Positions 22,200-33,046 of a stretch of 64,000 bases of DNA are shown piece after piece. The stretch covers positions 436,501 to 500,500 of the forward strand of contig NC_085126.1 of the NCBI RefSeq assembly GCF_030269925.1, in the 5' to 3' direction. The stretch is from Bombyx mori. Taxonomy: Eukaryota; Arthropoda; Insecta; Lepidoptera; Bombycidae. Under the pieces are notes generated by a model, which ran no database searches, was not told the DNA's origin, and was given only the letters and a program-made list of their open reading frames with translations. The position numbers and the translations under genes are program-made. How positions within the stretch are numbered: position 1 is the stretch's first letter; each line of letters starts with the position of its first letter.

Positions 22200-22295
22200 A
22201 TTCACTTAGTCGTAGATGTCTATGGGCTCCAGTAACCACTTAACAACCAGGTGGGCTGTGAGCTCGTCCACTCAACTAAGCGAAAAAATAAATAA
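22200..22295 (+). mobile_element. Bm1 SINE, 3' end only
   Basis: GTCGTAGATGTCTATGGGCT through CCAGTAACCACTTAACA and GGTGGGCTGTGAGCTCGTCC, then an A-rich tail. Confidence 0.85.
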
Positions 22296-22678
22296 AAAAT
22301 ATTCTAGAAAGTTATTTCGAGTTCTAACTACCAATGTCTATTCACCTGTACTTTCTAGTGTTCTTATATTTTAACATTTTTAACCCAGCAGTTGGTTAAC
22401 ACACAAGAAGTAATCACGCGCACATTTCTCAACAAGAAACCCGCAAAAAATCCTAACAGCAAATAATAATAAATGAACAATGCGCAACGCATGGGAAAAT
22501 CTAATGGGAAACGCTTTTACCTTTTTGCCATAGAGCTATACGCGAACTCGGTACCTATTGCAACGATGCGTTTTGTATGGGACATTGTTGACATTGTCAC
22601 ACGCACGACATTATATATCAACAATATCAATTTAGCTGCCTATGTACATGGTTACTTGCATGCGTCTTTATTATTATA

Positions 22679-23130
22679 CTAGCGGCCCGCTCTGGCTCCG
22701 CTCGGGTCTTTAACAAAAATTTCAACGATATTTAATTCTGACATTGTATTATTTTTTTAAATAAAAGAACACTTATTGCGGCATAACTATAATAGTTAGA
22801 CATATGCTATCGCAATACTTTTTGTAAATAATAATGTGTTCTACAAAGTCGTAGTACATTATTTGATTCTATCATTAATAGTTTTTGCAGGGCACGTGAT
22901 GTAAAGAATACTTTAGGTAATTTTGTTTACACCTTGGGTTACATTATTGGAGTTTTAGTAAGGATCCCTAATTTTTTTCAAAAAAGATTATCCTAGATCA
23001 CTCGGGAATAGTGTAGCTTCCAAATAGTGAAAGAATTTTTCAAATCGCTTCAGTAGTTTCGGAGCCTATTCAATACAAACAAACAAACGAATATTTCCTT
23101 TTTATAATATTATTAGTATAGAAGTATAGA
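22679..23130 (-). mobile_element. Non-autonomous Helitron (452 bp)
   Basis: On the minus strand it begins A|TCTATACTTCTATACTAATA and ends GAGCCAGAGCGGGCCGCTAG|T. The inner sequence includes TAGTTTCGGAGCCTATTC and AAACAAACAAACG, shared with the copy at 33640-33863. Confidence 0.85.
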
Positions 23131-23377
23131 TTATTAGGACACGTAATCCTTGCTTTGACCCCTCAGTTAACATTAACAAAACTTTAGGTCGCAGCCCAGT
23201 TTTTGTCTCGCACACTTATTTAGAAAATTTCGTAGAGGCCCGTGGACCAAATCACGAAAAATAATCTAATGGACTCGTTCAATTACACCGGGCATATTGA
23301 ATCTTAGACCAACGATGCTTCATGTATGATATCACATCACACAATGAACATTGCAATAGAACACATATACAATAGAA

Positions 23378-23570
23378 CACTGCCTATTTCTGCCGTGACA
23401 CGCTATACATGAAGGGTGGGGCAGCTGTTGTAACTATACTGAGACCTTAGAACTTATATCTCAAGGTGGGTGGCGCATTTACGTTGTTGATGTCTATGGG
23501 CTCCAGTAACCACTTAACACCAGGTGGGCTGTGAGCTCGTCCACCCATCTAAGCAATAATAAAAAATAGA
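23378..23570 (+). mobile_element. Bm1 SINE, 5'-truncated
   Basis: CTGCCTATTTCTGCCGTGAC, GAAGGGTGGGGCAGCTG, the ACTTATATCTCAAGGTGGGT block, and a complete 3' end CCACCCATCTAAGCAATAAT with an A-rich tail. Confidence 0.92.
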
Positions 23571-23574
23571 TTAA

Positions 23575-25440
23575 AGCTAAATATATCGTAATCCCCATAA
23601 TCCTTCGACCAACCCGACAAACTAAAAGGCGACGACATCTGTTTCTCTAAACGAAAATCTCCATGTTTATTTGAATCGCTCAGTTTGATCGTCTCGGAGG
23701 CCCTTCACCTCTGTCTTGAATCAGTGTTCCGCACCAGACAGCGACAAACGAGCGCTGACAGTCACGAAATTAACCAATGTCATATGCCAATAGTTTTAAG
23801 CGATTCGTCAATTAACGACCGCACCCTTCGATCAATAATAGTACTAGATTAAGGATCAGGAACAAAAATAAGACGCTCCAGTGGCCACGTTTGCAGACAC
23901 GAAAACATCTTCATTTCTTAGAAAAAAGTTTAATAATGTTAACGACTTCAGTTTATTATAAACCTTAATACTTAAACATAAAGTTTAATTACCATTGCAA
24001 AATATATGTATTTAGGTCCTTTCGTCAGAAAAAGAATATTATGGAATAAATTTAAAATGTCACTTGAACATAAAAAGTCATCAGTACAAAAATATTTATT
24101 CTAAAATGATACTTAAAGCCTAATTTATAAGGTTAAAAATATTTGTTTAAAATTTCGTGCTTATTGTATTGTGGAACTAGATGTAGTTCTTGGTATTACA
24201 TTTCAATGCTCAGAACACAGTAAGTATTGAAAGACATAGAGTTGCAGAATATACATATTTGTTTTAGGTTTGTTTTGTATGGTCGCAACTATTTTTGACC
24301 GATTCTAAAAAGTAGTAGATAATATTTTACATTGCCGCTATTACAACAAATAGATAAAAAATAAAATTGAATAAAGTAAAAAAAATATGAAAGGAAACAC
24401 GAAACATGTTTTCCACGTATTCTTTATACAGAAGTAATTAAAACAATAATGTAGGTTTAATTACCTTTAAACAGATTCAGTTTGTTATAAAGCTGTCTTT
24501 TAGAAGTCATTTTTATATGAGCGGTTTCTTTTTTACAAATATAATGTAATCTTATATCAATGAATTTTTCTATAATCAGTTTATTTTAGGCTTATTTTAT
24601 GGCTGTGTTCGTTTCCCCCAGAAAACAAATCCTTTTCAGCATATACGCTTAAAATATTTACACATACATATAAAGTTTTATTAATACTTTTTTGCATTGA
24701 TTTGCCACCACCATTGAACAATTCTAGAATTTTTATATATTTCTTCTCCTCTTTCTTTCGCGACAATATATATCCATTGTGCACAGCGAAAAGGGGCTAC
24801 TAGGAAATCTACAAACAAAAATAACATTATAAAATAACAAAACTACTCTATGCATTCCCTGTCCAAGAATAGGTGATGTTTGTTACAATAGTTGGTGCCT
24901 TGTTGCAAACATTGGCTAAACAATTACAATATTCGTAAATTGTGTTTTATTTACAATATAATTGTGTTTATTATTTTATGAAAAACACATAATAATATAA
25001 ATTTACCAAAAAAAGATATTCCTTCCAAAACCTTGGTGTTACGGTGGTTTTTTACTCAGTTTTTGAACGCGCATTGCAGCGTTTTGACGTCTTAGTGTTG
25101 GCTATGATTGGACCATACTAATTTGAAATAAGACCACAAATTTATTTGTGGTCTTATTTTTCGGGCCGTTTTTGAAGCGCTAATCGCGAATCTAGTAGTA
25201 TTATTGATCGAAGACCGCACCGGTCCGGATCAGAGTCGACCGGTGACGACGATAGCCGACCGGCTCCACGGACGTCAGTTACTTATCAAGTATCAACTTA
25301 ATTGGGTTGCAATGTTAATTCAATTTAGTGCTATTGTCAATGCCATTAACTTAACATTATCAACTGGATTCGGTTTTAGTATTAATTAAGTGACAGAAGG
25401 AAACAGTTTATGCACAAACATAATCTATGTTTTTATTTAC
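23575..25440. other. Intron 1, mostly AT-rich unique DNA
   Basis: No exon-like block with splice sites and no repeat that I recognise. An inverted pair, ACCACAAATTTATTTGTGGT (25132-25151), is a short perfect palindrome. Confidence 0.4.
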
Positions 25441-25445
25441 TGCGT

Positions 25446-25746
25446 TTTTTTCCCTACCTAAGCTTGTCTTGAAAGACAATTTCAGTGTAACCTTAACTAG
25501 TAGGTGAGCTCACGGGGCTCAAACCGGAAGTGTTGCTAACACTGTCCTTAGTAAGTGCTTCACAGAATCTACCACCGGATCGGAAATGCGAACCACCGAG
25601 AAAATCCGGCAAGAAACTCAGTGGACTGTGTCTATGGGTTAACTTACTCGTCGAGCCCTTCGTCGCAAGCGACGAGTGCGGCGAGGACGGTGACCGGTAC
25701 TTGAGGTGCCTAAGAAAACTATTAACGGATCGGGAGGATCCGTAAT
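25446..25746 (-). mobile_element. Family A LINE tail, 5'-truncated
   Basis: Poly-T/C start (TTTTTTTCCCTACCTAAGC), AGGTGAGCTCACGGGGCTCA, AATCCGGCAAGAAACTCAGT, GAGCCCTTCGTCGCAAGCGA, to GGATCGGGAGGATCCGTAAT. One of the longest family A copies here. Confidence 0.82.
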
Positions 25747-25969
25747 GATACTGCGGTTAACGTGATGACATTAATATGCAACCATTATATTGGTTGAGAT
25801 GAGGACATTGCGAAGCGTATGCTTGCAGACAGGTCAGCACCAGAGGAGTACATTTGAATAATCATCAAGCAGATGAGACAGGTCGTGTCGCTGGTCGTGG
25901 CTATGAAGCTTAGCCGACACGAATATTGAAATACGATGCTCGATATCTGCAAATACACTATATAGCAAA

Positions 25970-26410
25970 GGGAGGCGATCGAGCATGGGAGAGCTCCTCT
26001 CCATGCATCAACCCTCCGCTATCGGGCCGGAGGCAGGAGCCCGCTGTAGAAGACCACCTCCCTCAGCAATACAGTTCGGAGCAACCGCAGGTTAAGATCA
26101 CGGGGCGCCAGCGGGGTATTCCGAGACTGCCGTACAGTGCTGTCCGTTGTAGTCGTCGACTCTGGCCTCGACAATTCCGTCGCGGGGACTTTAATCCCCC
26201 TTACCTTGCCCGGGTTCTATCTCAGGCTGGGATGGAGCGAGAGTGCAGAGGAGTCGTTTAGATGGTGGACGCGGGAACCTCGAAGGAGGTTCAACAAGAC
26301 AAAGACCCGCGTGAGGTGCTATAGACTAGCGCGCTACATGAGTCGAAAACTTACGTGTATGGCTGTCTCACTCCTTAACCTGAGCGCACGATTGCTTCAG
26401 CTGAAATAAG
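25970..26410 (+). pseudogene. GC-rich degenerate ORF, possible LINE ORF1
   Basis: Two overlapping open frames in a GC-rich block. The piece WTREPRRRFNKTKTRVRCYR resembles the run-up to the CCHC knuckles of LINE ORF1 (gag-like) proteins, but the knuckles themselves are not intact. No splice sites or host homology recognised. Could also be other retroelement debris. Confidence 0.3.
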
Positions 26411-26821
26411 CAAGATGGCGGCTCACGGCACGCCCAACGCCCAGTAAATTGTTGTTTATGTCATGGTAACATAATATTAGGTACATTGCACCTAATTACC
26501 TACCTATTTTATAACATTTTTCCGGCCCAAGTCGAACAACAACATAGTCGCATGACCACACCGGCACCGGGCACACACACTGAACATGTTTAACAGTCGC
26601 CATTAACACGAAGGCCCAAAGTAGAGCTTATAAAGTATGAAACAAATAGTTTTCCCATAAACCACTGAAAGCTTTCAACTAAAAGCTGTTTATATATACA
26701 GTCAGTACAATAGTAAGTTCAGTATAAAACGAAACTCTAGATCACAGAGGTACAGTGTTCGAAAACCGGCATGACCAAGTATTTAATAGATCTGTCATGT
26801 TTCATTTTCTTTTATTTTTTA

Positions 26822-26932
26822 CGACGAGGACGGTGTCCAGGTCTTAAGAGCCTAAGATTGGATTCGGGGGATCCGACAAGACATGTTTCAGGCCACGGGG
26901 GCGTTGCGTTGCCCCGTCGCTTGAGTCTGATA
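26822..26932 (-). mobile_element. Family A LINE fragment
   Basis: CGACGAGGACGGTGTCCAGG, then GGGGGATCCGACAAGACATG, parallels the 5' part of the copies at 25680-25745 and (inverted) 36425-36530. Confidence 0.6.
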
Positions 26933-27014
26933 AGTAATCATGTTTTAAACCTGCACCGGTTGAACCACTTTGCGGCCTATCTCTGCCACGAAGCAATCAT
27001 AATGTCCAGTTGAC

Positions 27015-27808
27015 ACACTCCAGCCCCCGTAATTCTTTCAGAATATATGCAGCATAATTCAAAATTGTAATAGTAGTAGTATTTTCCAGATTGACCCATT
27101 TTTGAGTGACAGGAGCTGTTATTATCAACCCCGATGCCTCTGCCCGCATTTAGACGTAAGGTTTCATTAGAATTATGGCTTTTGCAAATCGGGAGCACGA
27201 TTGCGTCGCGTCAAATATAAAATAGTACTTGGTAAGGTTCACATTTTCGTGATTTATTAACCCCCAAAAACTATAGCATTTATTTGCTAAGTACGTATGA
27301 GTTTAAAAAGGTTTTAGCGAAGCAAGCTTTGCGGTGCTTTAGTAGACTATACAAACTTCTAAACTTGCTACTCTTATCTGAAAAGTGATTTGAAAAATCG
27401 TGCTGTTGGTGGTTAGTTGTGGGTAGACAATAACAAGTAAGATACAATGTCAATGTTTCACTATTTGTGAAAATATAAACTCACTTTTCCGCAATATTTT
27501 CACTGAAATTGTACCAAAATGGAAATGTCTTTTACGTCATTATATTTGCAAGTTATTTCATATTATTTATTTGTTTTGGAAATCTTTCAATTGATTTCGT
27601 CTCCACATTCATTTATACTTTTAGATAACTCGTTAAATTTTCGCTAGAAACGAACGCTTATTATTTTATTTTGAGAAATACTCAAAACATGTGATCTAGT
27701 GATCCGCTATTAACGGCTACATTAAAAGCATTAGAGATAATTGGTGAAAAAGCTTCTTCAATCTAAATACATGTGTACATGATTTCGGGGCTCATAAATT
27801 CAGTAAAT
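27015..27808. other. Intron 1, region next to exon-1 donor
   Basis: AT-rich unique-looking sequence. No other element recognised. Confidence 0.4.
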
Positions 27809-27814
27809 GTTTAC

Positions 27815-27994
27815 CTGGGCATCAGGCTTGACTCGGATCGTGTAGTGATCACTGAAGCCGGTGCCCCCGCAAACGAAGCACACGCGGACATCATCACCCT
27901 GGGCCGGAGTAGAGGACTTGCGCAACAGCGTCGGAGAATCAGGTTTGGTCGCCAACGAACTCTTTATGTAAGCTTTGGCTTTCTCCATCCCTCA
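27815..27994 (-). CDS. Unrecognised CxxC protein, exon 1 (start codon)
   Basis: The acceptor TTGTCAACAG lies at 27995-28004. The exon then reads TGAGGG-ATG, with an in-frame TGA just before the ATG at 27988-27986, so this ATG is the most likely translation start and an upstream 5' UTR exon must exist outside the recognised parts. The donor is GCCCAG|GTAAAC at 27814. The 58 residues begin MEKAKAYIKSSLATKPDSPT (basic/Ser-rich, no signal peptide) and then give DDVRVCFVCGGTGFSDHYTI, with a CxxC pair at C37/C40. The protein is probably intracellular. The whole visible part is ~298 residues over 27 kb. No functional name can be defended. A zinc-binding role is inferred from the cysteine pairs only. 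Confidence 0.88.
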
Positions 27995-28346
27995 CTGTTG
28001 ACAAAAAAAACGTTTTGTCAATAAAATGTGGCGATTAAAAGATAAAATTTACACACACTTCAAGTAAAATCCGAAATGTATCCATCCTACTTTGAAATAT
28101 TTTTTTAATTACCGGTAAGGCATATTAATGCTACAATATGAAGCAAAGCATATGAAAATACAATTGGAAGCGTCCTATAGTGAGCCTTCAAATAAGAAAT
28201 TATATTTCGCTACCGACATTTCTGAACACCGGCAATGCCAATAGCACATCCAGACCGCTGTCTAGCACGAGTAACTCTTCTAGACATTGTTTTCAAAAAG
28301 ATAGTTCATGGAACTGCAGAAACAGCGAGGAAATTAATAAAATACA

Positions 28347-28375
28347 ATTGAGGCCGTCAGCGCAAAAGTGGCCTA
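28347..28375 (+). repeat. Left arm of inverted repeat around LINE copy 1
   Basis: AATTGAGGCCGTCAGCGCAA followed by AAGTGGCCTA. The perfect inverse complement is at 33873-33902. The arms face each other across 5.5 kb containing the LINE and a Helitron, so they may be the ends of a non-autonomous DNA transposon. No transposase or other copy is seen in the window. Confidence 0.6.
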
Positions 28376-28400
28376 TCCCACAATTTTTCATAATCATGCT

Positions 28401-28434
28401 TATAATTATATATATTGCAATATATATAATTATA
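28401..28434. repeat. 34-bp perfect AT palindrome
   Basis: TATAATTATATATAT-TGCA-ATATATATAATTATA is self-complementary over its full length. It lies about 70 bp from the TTTA-rich tail of LINE copy 1 and could extrude as a cruciform. Confidence 0.85.
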
Positions 28435-28732
28435 TTGATATTAAATATTACAATATATATATGTAACTATATTATTTATTTATTTATTTTATTTATTTAT
28501 TTATTTGGGAAACAAACAGTACAATACAAAACATACAATATTTAAAAAAAAAATAGCTAAAACAATAACCAAATATGTTTCCACAATCAAAATCACATAT
28601 AAGTAGACAGTGAACAAGAAGAGAAATTTAGAAATTCAAATTACAAAAAAACAAAAGCAACACAATACGCACATATCGTTTTATACATTAACTCACACTA
28701 TAAAACTACAACACTTATCGGGCCAAATCACC

Positions 28733-31624
28733 CTATAAACACTCCAAAACAGCTTTTCTATATGCTACAAGTGACAAGTAAAAGATATCAGCATTAGAGA
28801 ACTTAGCATCATACAACCTACAAGATCTACGGACAAAAGAGTTAGAAGCATATTTCGTTCGAGCCGTGGACATGTGGAAGGTCTGTTTAGAACGCGCGGA
28901 AATACGACTACATTTAAATGAAATTTTGGAAAGAAGATAGCTAGAATCAATCTCGTTATTTATTATTTTATATAAAAACATTTGATCCCTCAGTAGCCTG
29001 CGATCGACTAGAGAGACAAATTCTGTCGGTTCTGGAGAGTTAAAGCGACGACAATGGTATAAAAGATGCTTAAAAAACTTTTTTTGGACTCTTTCTAGTC
29101 GCTGAATATAAATATTATATTGGGGGTTCCATGTGACGGAGCCATATTCCAATATAGACCGTACAAAACTGTTGTACAACAGAATCAAAGTAGATGGTCT
29201 TTTAAAGTCTTTACCAACTCTAAGTATGAAGCCTAACATTCGAAAAGCCTTATTTACTATTTCATTAACATGAAAATCAAAAATCAAACTGGAATCCAAA
29301 TAAATACCCAAATCACGAACAACTGTGGTGCGTACCAAAGTTTGACCATTAATAGAATAGTCATACAAGATATTCGATCTTCCACGTGAGAATGTTATAA
29401 TAGTACACTTATTAGTATTCACTGTGAGTAAGTTATTTTGACAGTAAACAAATAAGTTGTTCAAATCATCCTGTAATTCCAAACAGTCGTTTAAGGACCT
29501 TATAACTTTATATACTTTTTTGTCATCAGCGTACATAATGAATTTGGATTTCCTGAAAACATTCGAAACGTCATTGACATATATATTAAATAACATAGGA
29601 CCGAGATGAGAGCCCTGAGGAACTCCCGAGGGAACAGGTGCAAATGATGAACAAAAACCATTGAAAGTCACAGCCTGACTGCGATCTCTAACATAAGACT
29701 CAAGCCACCGCAGCAAATCACCGTGGACCCCAAGTCCATGCAATTTCTCAATCAAAATGTCAAAATTTATTCGATCGAACGCTTTGGAATAATCCGTGTA
29801 CACCACATCAACCTGATGACCATCCTCCATGGAGCTCAATACATAATCCAAAAACTCACAGAGGTTTGTCTCAGTAGATCTATGGCTTATAAAACCATGT
29901 TGTTGCTCTATAATATGAGGCCTAATCAATGGAAATAAAAAATCATAAACTATACGTTCAAACATCTTAGGGATGGCACAAATTTTAGAAATTGGTCTGT
30001 AGTTAGCTATGTTATGTTTATCACCGCTCTTAAAGACTGGCACCACGAACGACCGCTTCCAAATACGGGGCATAACACCAGTTGATAATGAGTGATTAAA
30101 AAGAAGATGCAAAGGGTAACACAGCTGAGCGTAACATTGTCGCAAAAAAACAGGCGGAATACCATCCGGACCAGCACCCTTGGAAATATCAAGATTTTTT
30201 AAATATTGCTTGACTTTACCCACCGAAATAAAAAATGAAGAAATATCTACACAGTTAAGGTCGTAAGAAGCAGGGGTATAACTTAACGATGATGTTGACT
30301 GTGTATTGTTAGTTAAAAAGGCAGAACCAAAATGAACATTAAATAAATTACATATTTCAGAACCATCAGCTGAGCACCTATCATTTAAGAACAATTCGTT
30401 AGGAAAATCCCCAGCACTCCTCTTGGATTTAACAAATCTCCAAAATTGCTTACTGCACTTCAAGATATCATCCTCACACTTTGTTATGTGTGCATTGTAA
30501 CAGCAAATTTTTAAGGCTTTTTGTCTTTCACGAAGAACAGAAAAACTTGAATAGTCGGCCAATCGACCATAACATTTCCATTTCCTGTGAAATTTTCTTT
30601 TTTCTTTAATCAACTTGATTAAAGCAGAGGAGTACCAGTAAGGGAAATTGGAGTTACCTCTTACGACCTTCACAGGCACATTATCAGAAATAATCTTGTC
30701 TAAGATTTCATGAAACTTGCCCACGGCCATGTCGACATCTAAATTCATAAAAGATTGTTTCCAATCAATTTTCGAAAGTTCCTCGTTAATAATAGAGTAG
30801 TCACTTTTATGGAAAAGCAATGTGGACCGGCCAGGAGAACGTAGGGGTCTCACGTCTAACCCCTGAATCTGAATATCCAAGGCTGGATGATGATCATCCT
30901 CAGATACAAGAGGAAGGGACGAACGAACAACCTTACAAGCACAATTACTTATTACTAAATCTAAGCATCTTTTATTTATATTAGAAATCGAATTAAATTG
31001 TTTAAAACTATTAAAAGCTAAAAAATTAGAAAGACCAAAGACAAGTGAGTCCCACCGATCACCATTCAAGAGTCTAGCAGGTCCATCAACACCGATCAGC
31101 TCCCAAGAAGCATTCCTTATATTGAAATCGCCGACGCACAAAAATTCGTCACCGGGATTAGTAATAATTGTGTCAGAAATATCCTCAAAAAAACCAATTT
31201 CATCTTCAAACTGAGAGGAACATTGAGGAAAATAGCAACAGTAAAGATGGAGTAGTTTACTAACGTTATTGTGCTTAATATTTATTTTTATCGAAATAAT
31301 ATCCGCTGATCGGTTTCTGTTGGAAGGGAGACAGGTTAAATTAAAAACGGTAATTCCTCTACGCACAGCAATAAGTACCCCGCCACCCAAAGAATCATTT
31401 CGAGAGTTATAGTTCCGATCGCAACGGTAAACAACAAAGCGCTCATCAAACAACTCCGAGTCATAAATACCCGGCATTAACCATGTCTCACTAAGACATA
31501 TAATATCATTATCACATAAAATAATGTTTCTATAAAACAAATTAGTTTTACTACGTAAACCACGAACGTTCTGGTAAAAAATCTTTAAATTAGCCATTAG
31601 AGAGAGAGAGAAAAAATAGATCAT
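28733..31624 (-). CDS. LINE copy 1 ORF2: endonuclease-reverse transcriptase
   Basis: 963 aa. An APE-like endonuclease occupies about residues 12-250: KIFYQNVRGLRSK (Asn), CLSETWL (catalytic Glu about 46), VGDFNI (about 164-169), and SEDDHHPALDI near the end with the Asp-His pair. The reverse transcriptase (about 480-760) shows FKSGDKHNIANYRPIS, VYTDYSKAFDRI (Asp 611), SGVPQGSHLGPMLFNIYVND, and the active-site box FIMYADD (Asp 700/701), followed by thumb motifs such as RDLGIYLD and LEYGSVTW. No RNase H is recognised. The second Met (residue 11, MANLKIFYQN) is an equally plausible start, because the first ten residues are hydrophobic and read into the spacer. It nicks target DNA and primes reverse transcription of its own RNA. 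Intact, with no stops. Confidence 0.95.
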   Translation of the reverse strand: MIYFFSLSLMANLKIFYQNVRGLRSKTNLFYRNIILCDNDIICLSETWLMPGIYDSELFDERFVVYRCDRNYNSRNDSLGGGVLIAVRRGITVFNLTCLPSNRNRSADIISIKINIKHNNVSKLLHLYCCYFPQCSSQFEDEIGFFEDISDTIITNPGDEFLCVGDFNIRNASWELIGVDGPARLLNGDRWDSLVFGLSNFLAFNSFKQFNSISNINKRCLDLVISNCACKVVRSSLPLVSEDDHHPALDIQIQGLDVRPLRSPGRSTLLFHKSDYSIINEELSKIDWKQSFMNLDVDMAVGKFHEILDKIISDNVPVKVVRGNSNFPYWYSSALIKLIKEKRKFHRKWKCYGRLADYSSFSVLRERQKALKICCYNAHITKCEDDILKCSKQFWRFVKSKRSAGDFPNELFLNDRCSADGSEICNLFNVHFGSAFLTNNTQSTSSLSYTPASYDLNCVDISSFFISVGKVKQYLKNLDISKGAGPDGIPPVFLRQCYAQLCYPLHLLFNHSLSTGVMPRIWKRSFVVPVFKSGDKHNIANYRPISKICAIPKMFERIVYDFLFPLIRPHIIEQQHGFISHRSTETNLCEFLDYVLSSMEDGHQVDVVYTDYSKAFDRINFDILIEKLHGLGVHGDLLRWLESYVRDRSQAVTFNGFCSSFAPVPSGVPQGSHLGPMLFNIYVNDVSNVFRKSKFIMYADDKKVYKVIRSLNDCLELQDDLNNLFVYCQNNLLTVNTNKCTIITFSRGRSNILYDYSINGQTLVRTTVVRDLGIYLDSSLIFDFHVNEIVNKAFRMLGFILRVGKDFKRPSTLILLYNSFVRSILEYGSVTWNPQYNIYIQRLERVQKKFFKHLLYHCRRFNSPEPTEFVSLVDRRLLRDQMFLYKIINNEIDSSYLLSKISFKCSRISARSKQTFHMSTARTKYASNSFVRRSCRLYDAKFSNADIFYLSLVAYRKAVLECL

Positions 31625-32002
31625 ATAAATAATTAACCAACAGTATTAATAGTCCACGGCTCAAACCACAGCATAATAATTGACATGTCAATACATAAGT
31701 ACCTACACAAACGAGAATATAGATCTCAACATTAATCAAACACCCACCCCAGGAGTAAAAGTTCCAAACGAACAATATAAAAAATTCTCCAATGCTAAAC
31801 AATAAGTATGTTGCTATATCATAACAAGCCTTACATAATAATGTTATTAAAATAGTTAAAAAAACATTTAAAAGTTTCTCAAAAAAATGAAATAGTCCGA
31901 TCATCAACTTTTGAAAAGAAAAAAAGAAAATTATGATATATTTTACATTACAAAAAATAGCATGTGCTTTAAAAACAATGAATATAATAATAAGGAAAAC
32001 AC

Positions 32003-33046
32003 CTATATAATTTTTTTTAAATCATCTTGGGAAGCAATCACGACTGGCGGACTAACATCGTTTTTTCGCACCAGTATAGTACAATTACGTACCCACACAT
32101 ATTTGTAAAATTTTTCCTTGGCTAAATTTTTTACGTTTTTTAACAAAAGTTTATTATTTTTCGTGAGGTGGTCATTAAAATAAAGCCTAGATGAATCATG
32201 TGGGAATCCAATATCAGAAGATTTCAATTCCTTCAATCTCCGCAATTTAGCCAACATGTCATCCTTCCTATATCGGGATACAAATCTAAGAATAACTGGC
32301 TTTGATCTGCTACTGCCTCTGTCCATCGGCGCAACCCTTGTAACAAAATCGACGTCTATCTGAGGATTCAAGGCAAAACCCGCCTTCTCGGCAATTTTCG
32401 AGACCAATTCTATTAGATTTTCGCCTTTCCTTTCGGGGATACCCAGAATTTCTATATTAGATCTCCTGCTCCACTGCTCTTTTAAGTTGAACTGAGAATC
32501 AATGGATTGCATTCTTGAATCCAGTATACTGAGCTCGTTTTTGAGTGTTGGAATAACTTTCAGATGGTCATTAAACTCAAGAAATCTTTTTGATATGGCT
32601 TCGTACTTGTCACTAATGAAAGAGACACTATCACGAAGAGTTGAGATTTCACTCTTGAGTTCAAGAATAGTGTCCCTGAAACAAGCAACAGCTTCCTGGA
32701 CTTCCGCGCGCACTATACTCCTGACCTGTTCCAAAGGGACAACCTGTAATTCAGGTCCCTCACGTTCCCTGGATCCAGTACGCAACGGTCTCATCGTAAC
32801 ATTGGATGTATCAGGTGCTCGAGGCCTCACATTGCCTCGGACAGGAGTGTCATCATTAACAGTGCGTGATCTAGTCGCACAATTAAGACATATCCATGTA
32901 GACTTAAATTCTGAATCCGGCGTCCAATCCTTTTTTGCAGGAAGAACACAGCCGATGTGATAATAATTTCTACACACTGTACACACCAAGGTTGACTTCT
33001 TATTGTCACGAGTATTGACCACTTTATTACAGCAGGTGTACTCCAT
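32003..33046 (-). CDS. LINE copy 1 ORF1: PHD-finger RNA-binding protein
   Basis: 347 aa. Residues 5-56 form a PHD-type C4HC3 pattern: C5/C6, C22-x2-C25, H30-x2-C33, C53-x2-C56 (WICLNC). A Ser/Arg-rich linker follows, then a predicted coiled coil at about 105-190 (heptad-like VQEAVACFRDTILELKSEIS..). After that is the conserved NIEILGIPERKGENL core of LINE ORF1 C-terminal domains, and a basic tail (KFYKYVWVRN). Such proteins coat the element RNA as a trimeric nucleoprotein particle, and the PHD finger is known in some CR1-group ORF1s. It sits 378 bp upstream of ORF2. Intact. Confidence 0.92.
   Translation of the reverse strand: MEYTCCNKVVNTRDNKKSTLVCTVCRNYYHIGCVLPAKKDWTPDSEFKSTWICLNCATRSRTVNDDTPVRGNVRPRAPDTSNVTMRPLRTGSREREGPELQVVPLEQVRSIVRAEVQEAVACFRDTILELKSEISTLRDSVSFISDKYEAISKRFLEFNDHLKVIPTLKNELSILDSRMQSIDSQFNLKEQWSRRSNIEILGIPERKGENLIELVSKIAEKAGFALNPQIDVDFVTRVAPMDRGSSRSKPVILRFVSRYRKDDMLAKLRRLKELKSSDIGFPHDSSRLYFNDHLTKNNKLLLKNVKNLAKEKFYKYVWVRNCTILVRKNDVSPPVVIASQDDLKKII

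Noticed and set aside
29723..29938. 71-codon frame inside LINE copy 1 on the plus strand (also at 53820)
   Set aside because: Antisense shadow of the RT domain, conserved only because the copies are nearly identical.
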